Assembly: GCA_009760855.2 (NCBI GenBank)
Contig: WPIO01000001.1
Location: forward strand, 9,856,001-9,920,000
DNA: 64,000 bases
Direction: 5' to 3'
DNA from: Cristatella mucedo
Lineage: Eukaryota; Bryozoa; Phylactolaemata; Cristatellidae
The position numbers and the translations under genes were made by a program. Below are positions 30,100-42,800 of the stretch, piece after piece. The notes beneath the pieces were generated by a model. The model did no database searches. It was not told the origin of the DNA and worked only from the letters and a program-made list of their open reading frames with translations. Numbering within the stretch: position 1 is the first letter of the stretch; each line of letters opens with the position of its first letter.

Positions 30100-30185
30100 A
30101 TTGCTGACAACGCTGTGCCATCTTGCCACGTGACGGAAGGATGCCATCTTACCGTGTGACGGAAGTGCGCCATCTTGCCACAGGA
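30100..30185 (+). repeat. 26-bp tandem repeat of GCCATCTT-bearing units
   Basis: GCCATCTT occurs at 30117, 30143 and 30169, exactly 26 bp apart, in units like gtgacggaagtgcgccatct. The preceding cttcgctgagtcat and the same motif also occur at 11615-11700, so the unit is dispersed. On the - strand the motif reads AAGATGGC, the core of a YY1-type site. Confidence 0.75.
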
Positions 30186-30323
30186 CGGACGGAAGAACGG
30201 GGTTTCTCACTTTAGTTAATAGGCATAACTTTTATTTACTTAGAAATTGATTTCACGGTTCTGCGAAACTCTTTTCTATGCGAGTCGATTTCGCGGGAAG
30301 CTTCTAAAACCTAAAAATGTTCA

Positions 30324-30524
30324 TTAAGAATCTTCTAGCATTTTTTGATGCCTCCTAAGACTTTCTGAAATAGCTTCTGCACCTCTCAATCCTTTCCCCT
30401 GCTCCTCGGTCAGTTTTAGAACTTTCTCAAAGTTGTCATAAAAATTTCTCGGAAAAATTCGCTGCTGCAATTCCGTGGAATCCTTTTTTAGCAGTTCATC
30501 GAGCGTACGAAAAACGCTGGTCAT
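30324..30524 (-). CDS. Hypothetical protein, 66 aa single-exon ORF
   Basis: The ORF reads MTSVFRTLDELLKKDSTELQ near the start and EQGKGLRGAEAISESLRRHQ near the end: charged, helix-prone and without low complexity. There is an in-frame TAG about 36 nt upstream of the ATG, so this is either a whole small protein or a last exon. I do not recognise the family. No homologous copy lies elsewhere in the window. Confidence 0.35.
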   Translation of the reverse strand: MTSVFRTLDELLKKDSTELQQRIFPRNFYDNFEKVLKLTEEQGKGLRGAEAISESLRRHQKMLEDS

Positions 30525-30529
30525 TAAAT

Positions 30530-32190
30530 GGGTGCAGCTGAGGTGACTGACACGAATCTACTAGTGCATGCCTGCAGGTGATCCAGTCGAACGATTGCTA
30601 ATATTAGCACACTTTAGCATACTAAAAATGCATAAATAAGTATGCTTAAACAACCCACATGCATAAGTAATAACTAAAAAGAAAGCACACTACGAACCGC
30701 TAGCAATTTTAACAATGCACTAATGATAAAACTAGCCTCACATTTTGGAGAATGAATGCCATACCTTCATATGTAGAGAGCCACCTAACCACTAAAGGTT
30801 CACAACCTACATACATTAACTGTCATAATCTAAGAAAGTGCAATAAAAAATGTTCAGAAATTAACAATGCGTTCACGTGTTCATAAACAACATGTGTATG
30901 AGTCTGCAAGCACCTTGCAATCCAGCTAAAAACGCATGAAAGTGCATCCGCAAGAACGAAAGAATAGTTTGGCAGTAACAAGAATTATTTAGCTCGAACT
31001 TGGTCGTAAGTGCCCTTCCAACTTAGTATGAAGTTCGCTGCTGCACTAACATTCCTCCTCTCGGTAGACTCTCGAGTTCAGCCGCCGCCGCCTCCACCGC
31101 CACGCTGCCAGCAACCAGAGTGATTAAATTAAAGCTCCTTTAACCATTTTAAAAATTACGAAATTTCCAAATCACAGAATGTCCGAACTTAGCTTGAGGG
31201 ACTCCTTTCAAGCCGTTTTGAAGTTGATAGTTCTGTAAAGCTCCGCAAAAAGGTTATTTCAAAATATTTCCGGCCTATCGTTAGCTGCGGACGAGACGCA
31301 TAGCAGGGGTTGGTATATCTACTTATTGCTTGGTGGTTTGGGAACCAAGGATGAAAGATATTTTTCCGAATATTTCTCTTTTATTACAATAGAACTGTGG
31401 CTCTTATCTTTTTCAAGTCATGAGCCAATTTAAAATCTGGTAAAAGCGACTGTCTCCTCCATAAAAAGTACACGAGCACATTAACACAACTTTGTATTCA
31501 ATGATATATCTGATTGTATTAAAAATGATCTCCTACAGTGAATGAATATAAAGTATGAATCAAATAAACAATTTAAAAAAAATTGTGCTTCTCACTTTTT
31601 TTATGTAAATAACAGCCTATGCCCGCAAAAAATTCATAGGAAATTTCATTGTATCTTTACTATGCGGACATGTGTGTTGTTCGCTGACCTAGAGAAAGCC
31701 CAGCCTAGCTTGTGAGCACCGCTAACTGTCAGGCAGGGACTCCATAAGTGAAGTGTTCGAATATTAACTTCAGTCTCTTAATCTATATAGGTGAAAGCAT
31801 TGAAACGTTTTAAAAAAAAATATTTAATAATTTTCTTATAAAGCGAAAATAAATTTCCTTGAATACAATTTATTCTGCAGTGCAGGATAGTGAATCAGCA
31901 TCTAGTTGCGTTTACGGAACGGACAAATGTTCGGACCATTATTTAATTTATATTATCTGCATGTATATAGCTATTCCCCCGCGATGAATTACTGGCAGAC
32001 TCTATTTATGCATTTCTATCGCTTATCAAGGGCAGGCGCAGCAAGATATGTTAAATTTCAACTATAAGAGCGCGTGTTGCAGCTACATATGCAAATTAGC
32101 AAACGAACTTCCCCTTTTGAAAGACACTCGTCATTGATGTACTGTCGTAGTTTTACTTTACGCGTCACAACGGGCATTTAGTAAGAGCGA
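30530..32190. other. Intergenic, AT-rich, nothing recognised
   Basis: No open frame of note and no recognised repeat. A short purine/pyrimidine run gccgccgccgcctccaccgc lies near 31081. Confidence 0.5.
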
Positions 32191-32193
32191 CGT

Positions 32194-33516
32194 CAGTGGC
32201 TGTAACATGCTAACTAAAAAAAACTAACCAACCAACTAACCTAACTTCTTATAGGGGTTGATTATTCGCCATTTTGTATACAAAATGAGATACAATCGCG
32301 TGCAAATTAAGAAAGGCAAAACTTTAATTATGCTCTTAAGCGCACTTCATAGAGAATTTTGTTGTTACTGTTTGGCTTAAATAAGCTGGCTTTAATAAGG
32401 CCAAATATTTGCCAAGTAGGCCAAGCCGTGAATGGATTCCTCATCAGTAAAAAATTCTGAAAGCAGGCTTTCTGTTTCTCTCACGAAATATGTAATTTGT
32501 GCTTGAAGTTCGAGCAGATACCTGAATACTTGTCCTCTGGAAAGCCAGCGATCTGCAGAGTGGTAGGGAAGAACTTTATAATTCTGCTTCATTTCTTGAG
32601 AAAATCTCTTCTGAAAACGTGATGGTTCGCACTCGTGGTTCTGTTGAAGCTGAGACTTGTATGGCAGTAGACAAGACTCGTTTCAGAATTCCTAGCAGTC
32701 TTTAAAAAAAATAACACCGATGTAGGAGACACTGGGTCGCGGTGACTTCTTGAGTTTATTTCTTCACTAACGCAGCAAAAACGGTCTTTTTGCCAAGCAT
32801 CGACGGAAGGCGCTCCACCTGTGCACGGAGTAACCAAGATTTTTTTCTAGTCGAATTTATTGTTAGCAAAGAAATTATTCACCATTTCTAATATTTCGAT
32901 GGGTTTCGTAGTTTCCAAGACGGGCTCACAAAATACGAATTCTTCATCGATAGTATCAGCATGCATACAACGAATGAAAACCAGAAGCTGGCTGTACCGA
33001 GAGACGTCAGTGGTTTCATCCAGCTGCATACTGAATGGAAATGGCGTAGCGGCCAATTCTTCCATTACTTGGATTAAAGTTTCTGAAGAAACGTCCACAA
33101 TACTGGAGTCGGTTATGCCATTTTCAAAGGCATCGCTTGTTTTTGCTACACACAATGAGTTAAAACTCAAGATTGCATTTGTAACATATCTATCCGTTGA
33201 AAGGTTCACAAACAGAAGTTTGGTTGTTGTTCTTTTTTAGGCATCGGCCTATAGGTAACCATCCTAGAAGTCAAAACCAGACGACAACGGTGATTGCATG
33301 TGATCTGGTAGTGTTCAGTTGCATCCCATGCAGTCTCATATATATACATTGGTTTTCTCGAAGAACCAAAAATATATATTCAACATCTAGTACACAGTGG
33401 AAAAAACAACACTTAAGCATAAAAATAAAATTAATGTAAGCTTTAACTTTTCATTTGACTTTCACCGACTCCTGAATCCCCCTTTGATGTCTGTGACCCC
33501 CAAGTTAAGAGCCATA
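32194..33516 (-). pseudogene. Decayed hAT transposase (ZBED5/SCAND3-like), probably within its element
   Basis: The - strand encodes SMQLDETTDVSRYSQLLVFI and EEFVFCEPVLETT (33209-32850), then a stop, then VTPCTGGAPSV (a decayed CTDGAP motif). After frameshifts it reads SADRWLSRGQVFRYLLELQA (32560-32500), the conserved C-terminal RW block of hAT transposases of the ZBED5/SCAND3 group. Stops and frameshifts make it non-functional. On the - strand near 33516 a GGCTCTTAACTTGGGGGTC sequence resembles a hAT terminus, and CAGTGGCTGTAAC at 32194 may be the other end. No 8-bp target duplication was found, so the outer borders are tentative. Confidence 0.75.
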
Positions 33517-33779
33517 CAATAGAGGAATGAATGAGTGAATGAAGGGGCACTAAAATATCACTGAAAGACCAGATGAGCACTTTTGGTATGCTACAAGCGC
33601 TACACCTCGGATGCTGCGAGGCACACTGCTTTTGATGAGAAGGACAGCTAAACCCTTTCCGTTGCAAGTGAAAAACATGCTTATTTAATCTACTAAAGCG
33701 TATGAACGTGCAACAAAAGCACGAAACGACCAATGAACGGGCATCAAAAAAGGACAAAAAAGCCGCAGTCACAGGATGC

Positions 33780-35640
33780 AGGTCACTATAATTGCTTGTT
33801 CATCTCGATAAAGTAATCTATCTTGGTCTGTAACTCCACGAAGCCAAAAAGACCTATTGAATGTTACGCTGGAAAGTTTTCTATAGCGAAGTCAAAGCCT
33901 GCGTGGTTTTCGGCACGAATGTGGTAGCCAACCGACTTGATCTCACGCAACAAAGAGAAATGGCGAAGCATCGGTGAGGAGTCACTAGAGCAGTCGATGA
34001 ACTGAGAGGTAGCAGCTCGGGACCGCTGGAAAACACGTGCCACAGTCAGCAGCAGGATAATAGATGTCGTTGCTTAAGAATTCTCGGAGTTTCGCACCCT
34101 AGGATCTGCAGTGCAAAAGCTACTCTCGCCAATGATCTTTAAGCGTAGGAACGGAAGAGCTAATTTATTGTCTATAGAGGACCTGGGGGCACGAAGAGGC
34201 TGAAACTGGCGAAGCTAGGCGTGACATCGCCAAGCCATGGCAGGCCTTATGGGTTAGATTAAGAGCTTCACTCTGTATCCGTTTATCAACCGGGAGCCGT
34301 CGCAGCTCCTTCAGCAAAGGAGACACATGGCTGAAACTCTGGGATTTGTTAATTAACCTTGCAGTCATAGTCATCACCAGCTGCAGTAGCCTAATTTGTT
34401 TTTCGGCAGCCCAGCCAAAACGGAATTGCAGTGGTCCAGCCTAGACAGAAACAGGTAGCAAGCTAAATTTTTAAAACCACTGTGGTACACGGCCCCTAAT
34501 ATTAGACAGGAATCAAAAGTGGTGGCTAACTGCGGAGGCGCTCTTTTAACAAAACTTTCACAATTTAAGCAGCTGTCAAAAAGGATACACAAATTCTGGG
34601 CAAATGGTGACGGTTACACAAGAGAATCACCTAATAGAAGAAGATCCTATGAATAGGAGTTCTGTTTCATCACCGTTAAGTGTAAGGAAATTTGCCGAAA
34701 TCCAGGAGTGAAATCCAGGAGTGAAATCCGGGATGGAAGGCTCATCACTGGAAGCTGCAAGACAAGCATTAGGTTTATCAGTACATAATATCAAAAGGTC
34801 AGTTCTGACCCCACTCTTGAAATTATGCAGCAAACAAAGGACTCAGAGGGCTAGGCAGGATGATTCAGCAAAGCGGGGTGGGTGCCCCGAAACCCAATCT
34901 ATCTCCCATAGCACCAAGCTGGACAGACGAAAGAGGAAGCCCTGTGGCACCATTAGATCAGAGCTCTGTTTGTGGACAACATCACTTTAGCATGTCACAG
35001 ATATATCGTAGGGTCTTTAAATGTCAGTTTTATTGTCTTGAGGTCTCTAAAACAATATTTGGTATTATACAGATTAAGCGATATCCTGTATTCTACAGGC
35101 AACCTAAAGATCTCTTTAAGAAGTGATGTTGCCTGCACATTTTGATAACTGGAGTACACTACCAAAAGGGCTTATGTTGGTGGATTGTAAAGCTTGCCAT
35201 TATCATTTAAATGAGTACTGTCAAATTTTGGGATGACATGCGATCAATACAATCTCCATACTGGGTTCGGCTAAGTTAATGGCAAGCTGAACCAAAGGCT
35301 GAATAGTCAGTCAGAGATTTCGATATTGCCCCTGACTGCGTTGTCAAAAGTTAGCTGGGCTGCATTACTCGAGTTCTACAGGGCGATTGCAGTAGTTTCT
35401 TACGTTACTGGTCCCGTATTAATTGGGTTGCTTATAATGTTTCTTGAGAGCATGGCTCTGAAGAACCAGCGTTTTTCCACCACATTTGATAAACATATAG
35501 TGCTGACCTTGTTTTACATGCTCACTAGACCCCTGTATAAGCAGTTTAGCGCCATGATTGACGTTTTCGAATTGCAAAATACCTTGCTTTCAGCCCCGGG
35601 CTCGGCGTTCAAGCTTCCATAGCCTCAAGGACATGCTAAT
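33780..35640 (-). mobile_element. LINE remnant of a second family, RT region
   Basis: - strand remnants, upstream to downstream: FHSWISANFLTLNGDETELL (34700), FLSRLDHCNSVLAGLPKNKL (34420), HVSPLLKELRRLPVDKRIQS (34300), and the terminal region with gtagtcacgcaa-type sequence also seen at 52.9 kb. These differ from the (ATT)n family and are closer to a CR1/Rex-like group. All frames are broken. Confidence 0.82.
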
Positions 35641-35904
35641 CTTCCTTAATGCCGTATCGGTGATGAATGCAGTGGATGCCTTTAGCTCAAAAAATAAATT
35701 GGCGAACTTAATCTGGCTGCTTGCAAGCTAGGGACCGTTATCAACGTTTGACAGCACTTTGCATCCTACTGTTGCCAAGATTTGTATGCTCACTCGTCAG
35801 CTCACGTGGGACTACTCCACTCGTTGAAAACAATGCGGGCAGCTAGGAGACTGCCGTGGTCGTTGCAAGCTACATACTCGAGGATTCGCACAACAAGCTT
35901 GTGG

Positions 35905-36035
35905 CTTGCATTCGACCCAATGGTAAAGTGCTCGCCTTGGACGACCGAGATCGTGGGCTCGAGCCCTGCGGCACATGAAACGCCCTGGATAGAGATCAAG
36001 TTCTCTCATGACGGTATATAGATAAATTATATTCA
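35905..36035 (+). mobile_element. SINE family A copy
   Basis: cgacccaatggtaaagtgct (box A), atcgtgggctcgagccc (box B), tail gaaacgccctggatagagat and caagttctctcatgacggta. Confidence 0.82.
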
Positions 36036-36771
36036 CATTTAACTACCACCATGCAACAACTTATTTTCTATTAAGTCTACAACTTTGGGCTAGAGGATGC
36101 TAGACAACCTTTAAAGTACGTATAGTTTTTGAATAAATTGTCCCTGCTAAGCAGAAATTTTCAGCTCAAGGTCTCGCGCATGGAAATCCGGACTCGTTTT
36201 CGATGGCCTAGGCAGTAGTATGCTATTTGCAAAGGCCATTACTCATGGCAGCCAAGAGAAATCCCAAGCCTCGTCCTGGGCCTCAGAGAGGCTGCTGCTT
36301 GGTTCGCGGCTGCGTATTGGGTTCGGACCTTGGCTTTCATGCAATTGTCTAGGTAAGCAATAGACCACGCTAAGAAATCTGCTCTTCTGATTTCCATGAT
36401 AGAACGCTAACGTACACACTCCAGTTCATCAATGATGCAGCCAAGGAATGAATTGCCCGCACCGGCAGGTTTTCATAGGATTGACGAAAAATGGACTGTA
36501 GAACAGAGCGTAGCCAGCAGATTATTGAGCTCCCGTGCGTGGGTATTCAGCCCACGTCCGTAACGTCGGTGTTCAGTTTAAATTCGATACATAGCTGACA
36601 ATCCATATCGTCCACTCAACGCAGAATGCTCAGCAAGCAGCTCTAAGGAAACTATCCACACATCATAGCAACCCGAAAACCAAGAGATTGGTCAGGTGAC
36701 GGCTGTTGCTCCAACCCATTGGGCCCATCAATTTTGTCAACTTAGGAGAATACAAGAGTAAATTTGTCAAG

Positions 36772-36777
36772 TTTATT
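36772..36777 (-). terminator. Candidate poly(A) signal of PHGDH
   Basis: TTTATT on the + strand is AATAAA on the PHGDH sense strand, about 290 nt after the stop codon. It is the first canonical hexamer I noticed downstream; cleavage site unknown. Confidence 0.45.
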
Positions 36778-37067
36778 ACGTGATGTTTTGCCTAGATGTG
36801 AAAACCTGCTCGTACATGAATCAATTTGGATTGGAAAGCCACATGCATCTGATGAAATCCTACACAGTATATCGCACTTTCACGAAGCAGCTGTCCACCG
36901 AATGGACTTAACACAACACCCCTGCATTCGCCACGATGTAGCTGAGCATGTTTGCCAGGCTTTATACAGAACTGAGTAATCAGTGGGTTCCTTTCTTTAT
37001 GAATGCTGAAGATTTACCTAAACTTGCCTTAAACAAGATGCACAAGCACACACCATAAGGTTTGCAC

Positions 37068-39789
37068 TCAAGCAGGCAGAGTTATAGAACGAACAAACTC
37101 GACCAACTGAGATAGTGCGGTCACTACAGCCGGTGTCAAAGGACGGTCCAGTTGAAGTACACCCCATGCAGGAGTCTGCGGTCCATCAGCCAATCGCGAG
37201 TAGGATGTGACAGCGACTCCTTCTTTCGAGAGAGCACCTGTGGGCATAAAAAGTCAGGCTCTCTTGACGCAACAGATTAAAAAAAAATATAAATCTAGTA
37301 TAAAAGAAAGAGGATAGCAGCGAACAAAAATTTGGAGATAACAGCTGCTTTCTGTCTGTTTCTGTCAAACTTAATATATGGGTAAAATCACACATCCAAA
37401 TAGTAGTGAATGTACAACAGATTACTTGATGTGACATGATCCCTGGTCGGGCCTCACTATGTCATTCCAAGAACGCACAAACTGCTCATATCCAAGACAC
37501 TTTTAAATCCCTGCAAGAGTAATCACACACAGACACAGACACACACACACACATGCGCGCAAACACAAACACACACACAAACACAAATGCACGCACTCAC
37601 ATACATACAGACACATGCATACACGAATCTCTATGAGATACAGGAGCATAAAAACAAGCGACAGAGCATACACCATGTTGCAATCAAGTAATGCAAAAGG
37701 CGCTAGTACTGAGGGGCTTAGACGTGCATACAATACACTCACTAATCACGGAAGGCAGAGCCTGATCGGCAGACTTGTAAATCATAAGGTTGGCATTCGA
37801 CGACAGCGCTGCTCCACCGATGCTCGGAGAGCTAGAAGTCAAACCCAGCGCGACGAGGAGCGGCTGGCCACCTTTCACAGTGCCAACAACGGTAACTGCA
37901 TCGCCGAGGTGCACCGTAATAACAGGTGCTGCCGAACTGGACGCTGCTTGCTCTGTGGCTATGGAAACCTTCAAGTGAGAACCAACGAAAGCGGTCACTA
38001 AGCAGCAACGAACCGGTTTGGTTGCTTCTAGCAACTTTCCAAGGTTGTAATCTGCATGAGCACGTTATTGCAAGCTCGGTTCTGCTATTTCAGCAACAGG
38101 ACGGGCCAGTCGATGTTTGGGGATACGAATAAAAAGATAATAGCTCATGAGTTCTCACTGCGATGCCCCTACCCCGTTCACTGGTAATGCAAAGATGTAA
38201 TGCAGGTTTGGCTTGTTACAACCCAGTAGTCCACTCGTGACCGTATCAACGGTTGATTAGATGCTTGATGTTTCCAATGGAGGCCCTTCTGCCACTCCCG
38301 ATACCAATGAAAAGCCATTCCTTTGTCAAAGAAAAGGATAGGAAAGAAAATGGAAAGAGTGAAGGAAGGAAAGCCCTGAGAGCTCCGTTCAAACTATGCA
38401 GGCCAAGGGTGGTCCAGCGTTTACAGAAAAATCAGCAGGTGCTAAAAATCGAACCTCAAGACTTCCTATTATTATTATGCTGCACCACAAAAGCATGCTT
38501 ATACCGGATGCAGGGTGACATGCCAATGTCCTCCTTGGATCTGAACTGGACATTCAGGGTGTCAAGCCTTCCAATACCCGTCAGCTGCCTATGAGTGACT
38601 ACCCCGGGTAAGATCAAAGTTTGGCCCACTAGGCAAACGACAACATAGCCCTGGGCACGATGATGTAAAAGACGATACCGATAGCAGAATGCCACTAACA
38701 CCAACCGCGTAGACAACACCGTATGCACAAGCTAAGACTGGCTATGGATAGAATGCGAGCTAAAACTGTTAGATTCTTGCATATGCTTTACTAGTAAAGG
38801 ATAATCTTATATGGGCCTCCGAATTACTGAAGCTCACTAATAAAGTTCCTATGCCTATCTTGTAACATGTGCAGCAGTAAAGAATCAATCTGCAAAACAC
38901 CTAGTAGCACGGCATACAGCATGTAAAGATAAACCATGTAGGTCCCCAAACGACACGTGAAGGTGTAACCATTCACCACCACATAGTGAGATAAAAGCGT
39001 GCTCCAGGAAGGCCGGCAAGTAAGCAGCTGCATGCAGACAGAGAGCTTATGTACCCTGTTGACGAAATTCTCGAGCCCAAGTTTGTGGAACTACTGAGAG
39101 GCAAATGCTGGCTCATGTAGTGGCGATGCTAAGAGCCAATTTTGTGACGCCAGGTGTGGAGAATGTCACAAGAGCCACCAATTGCTCTCTGCTTCACCAC
39201 TAGCCAAATGAGATCTATGCAGAAATGGCAGCATCAACTGCTGCTCAGTCAGTACACGTCATGTTGACTCTTGCAGTCTGTTCCCCTACCTTTAATCCAC
39301 GTTCCTTGGCTAACGGTACAGCATTGACTAAGTTCAAACCGTTGTTAGATGCATCCGAAAGCAGACCAGCCAGCACGGCAGGGCTAATGAAGCGCGAGAG
39401 ATTTTTTCCTGTGGCACCTGTAACAGAACAATATAAGCGGTCATAAAGCAACTGCATAGAGCCGGCCATCTTCACACAGTTGGCAATCTGCATGCAGCCG
39501 ACGATCAGCAACCTCCTGCATTTACAGATCTGCGGGCACCTCCACTAGGTACATTTTTATTCCGACTCACAAGAACAATAATAACGTTGACTGATCCTAC
39601 AGAGGCTTCAACACTACCCCAGTTTAATTATGGCATCGTTCATAAACTTCAAATGCATAGATATAGTATGTAAATATAGCTTGCCGGGAGCTTCAACCCT
39701 TTTTAAACGTGGCAGTTGTTAAGATGCTTACCTTCGGCATCAAGTCATGGTTCTAATTCACCGACCTATGACGCGCACGCAAGGGCGGC

Positions 39790-39846
<57 letters not shown>

Positions 39847-42800
39847 ACACAGTTCCTTGTCGATGCTCATGCGAATATAAGCACCACTGTTGGTTCACTT
39901 CATTTACAAGAAAAATTTTCATTGACCTCGGTAAAGCCCACCAACATATATTAACACGGTGGGACTAGCTACATATACCATACGGCAGTGTATTGACGTT
40001 AGTGGGCTTGCGAGAGTGGCTCAGGATGAAGCTTCACCACGTGAGGATATCATTAACAGCTCAATCAAAGACACTCTTCGTCGTACCACGTTACCTATGC
40101 TGCTCTAGAGACTATCCATGTCGTGCCCTTGGACAGCTGGTGACCAGTGACAGGTGCCGGTGTAGGTCTTCCCCAAGCCCACGAAGCTGCGTGCATCCTC
40201 ACCTATACGCAAACGTTCGAGGCCACTCACTGTCGGCAGTGGTAAGCTAGTTTCGAGATACAAACTTACTTAGCATGGGGTTTTCACCAGCAGTCGCATG
40301 TGGGATCAGATCCTTTAAATAAGATGCATTAGACTTTAGTGTGCTGCAACATGCAAGGAACAGCCCTCGGAATGCACCTCCATTTTACAGCCATGACTTG
40401 TACAGGTCATCACAAGGTCAACTTGACAGCTATGGTTACATCAAAAAGTAGATACTGTTGTCCTTGTTGTTTGTGCCAATGTGCATGCCGATCGCTCCAT
40501 TAGTATTTGCGAAATATCAATACATGTGCTGTGAAGGAGACAAATCCTATAGGGGTGGGAGCATACTCCCAACCCCCACGGCTATACAGGACATTTCCCC
40601 TTAACTGACACTGCCGATATCAATTCTACCCCCATCACCAAATATGTGGTTAATCAACGATTCACCCTCATCTATAGCTATTCCTGACTTGGTACTTAAC
40701 GTCGGGCAAAAAACTTCGATCTGCTTACTATTCTAGCGTTTGAAAGGGCAGCACAGAAGATATGGCGGTGTTTAGAAAATAGGACAGCTCAGCTACGCCC
40801 AGGCCACTTCTTAAGCTGAAAAGCATTCACGGCAACCATTTCAAATAAATAACAATTTTATTATCATTATTATCACTTTTTTGAAAATGACTACATGCCA
40901 AAACACTTAAGTGGCACATCGGTTGCACAAAAGTACACGATTCTGCAAGCTCATGGGAGTGGCACTGGTAGCAAATGAATCAAGCAGACAAGTATCGGCT
41001 GTGCTAGGCGAGACATACCGTCGGCTACCACTTTAATATTGACGTCGACGCACAGTGCCGCTTGGCTGTGCAATAGTGAAGCACCTATGCTGCCGAGGGC
41101 TCTGCCGAGGAATATCCAAGGCTCATTGGCTGCACTGTATGCACTGCTCAATGCGTCGGCGTTGACCTGCAGCAGAGCCGAGCGCTCGACGCTAACCTGA
41201 CACCCACCATGCAACCGTGCAAGCCGACAGAGCGGATGCGACGGTAAGCGAATGCCACCGCCAACGTGTCAGGCGGACGCATGCCGAGCGGTGCTTACCA
41301 CTCCGAAGAGAGACTTTCCGGCCGCGGCATCGACAAACTGTTGCGCTATCTCCTCGGCAACACGGGCTTGAGCTTCGTTCGTGCTTGCACCCAGGTGCGG
41401 TGTCGCCACCACGGCCGGGTGCTGGACCAAGGCGAGATTCTTCGTCGGCTCCTGTTCGGTGGGTAGCACGAGCATTAGAACGAGCAAAGGCGATCAAACA
41501 GGCCACCCTCAGCCTGCCTCAGCAGCAGCAGCCCGTGGTGCAGTGCTTGCCACACCTTTGCCCGTGGGTCTACTTTTCGCTTCTTTTTTTAACATTCATC
41601 ACACTAACACGATGACCTCAGAGACACCTCTCTTCAACACGAGCCACTGAATACTACAAGAAGCTGCTGACGGCTAAAGCTCTTCGCACACAGGAGGCAG
41701 CTCGAGTGGCATTCGATGTGCTCTGCGACTAGGCAGCTGAAGCCAGCTACTGTAGCAGAATAAAGCAGCTTTAACTGCAGGAGTCCCGCTGCAAAGCCTC
41801 AACACGAGCATGCACACATGCACGAGCACACACACATGCACGCGATCACGGGCCACCACAGTCGGCCTATCTCGTCACTGGAACAGCTGCGGTTCTCGAG
41901 CCAGAGACCTTGGCCTTCTCCTTATGCAGCATGTGCAAGCTGGTCTGAAAGCATGGCTCAACCCCTTTACCAAAATGCTTGCTTGCGAACTGGGCGCATC
42001 TGGGCTATCTGGTCACAACTTTAACCATGACTCAGCAACAACCACCCCATGGAAGGCTGAGAGAAATGCTTAAGGCACACGCAACCATCGCCTGCAAACC
42101 AAAAGGCAAATCCCACCCTGGGCCACTGATATTGCACTCCATGCTGCACATGTAGTCGCCTTGCCCTAATATGCTGTGCTTCAGTTGAAATTGAAAATGG
42201 CTATGCATTGTGAAAGCGAATTCCGGAGCCTAGGATTTGCAGAGCAAAAGCTTCTGTCGCCAATGGTCTTCAAGCATAGGAATAGAACAGCTAATTTATT
42301 GTCTATGGAGGACCTGAGGGCACGAGGAGGCTGAAAATGTCGTGATTATAAAAATAATAGGTCGTTTTTATAGTACCCCAAGAGATCTACAATAATTCTC
42401 GATCTAAGTGCTTTACAACTCAAGAGAGTCAATAACCAAGGGTTAGGGACAGGCACGGTATCAAGCTTACAAGCATGCAAAAGCACACAAGCATCATACT
42501 TGGACAAGCGTACACAAGCAACTGCAAAGATATTCAGGGCCACCTGTTAGTAGGACCTCAAGCTAGTAACATGCACTGAATTCTGCGAAGGTAAGCACTC
42601 AAAGCACACAGGAAGACCTCAGCTTGCCCAGAGGACTCTCCCTTCCGCATGAAAGTGAAATAAAATGGCACATGCAGTATCACCAACAAATTAGATTGGC
42701 CACACTTGATCTATTAGGATCCTACCACTGCAGAAGTGCTAAGCTACAGTAATCAGGACTTTTTTCAATGTGTGAAAGCAGCAATGCACAGAATGCTTGC

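Noticed and set aside
35326-35622. 98-codon + strand hydrophobic open frame
   Set aside because: Antisense to the decayed LINE of 33.8-35.6 kb.
36764-36979. 71-codon + strand open frame just beyond PHGDH
   Set aside because: Falls in the likely PHGDH 3'UTR on the opposite strand; unsupported although its composition is reasonable.
37971-38022. Upstream acceptor for PHGDH exon 10 near 38003
   Set aside because: It puts a TGA in frame; the acceptor at 37969-37970 joins AAG to GTT and keeps the domain sequence.
41217-41615. 132-codon + strand open frame
   Set aside because: Antisense shadow of PHGDH exon 7.
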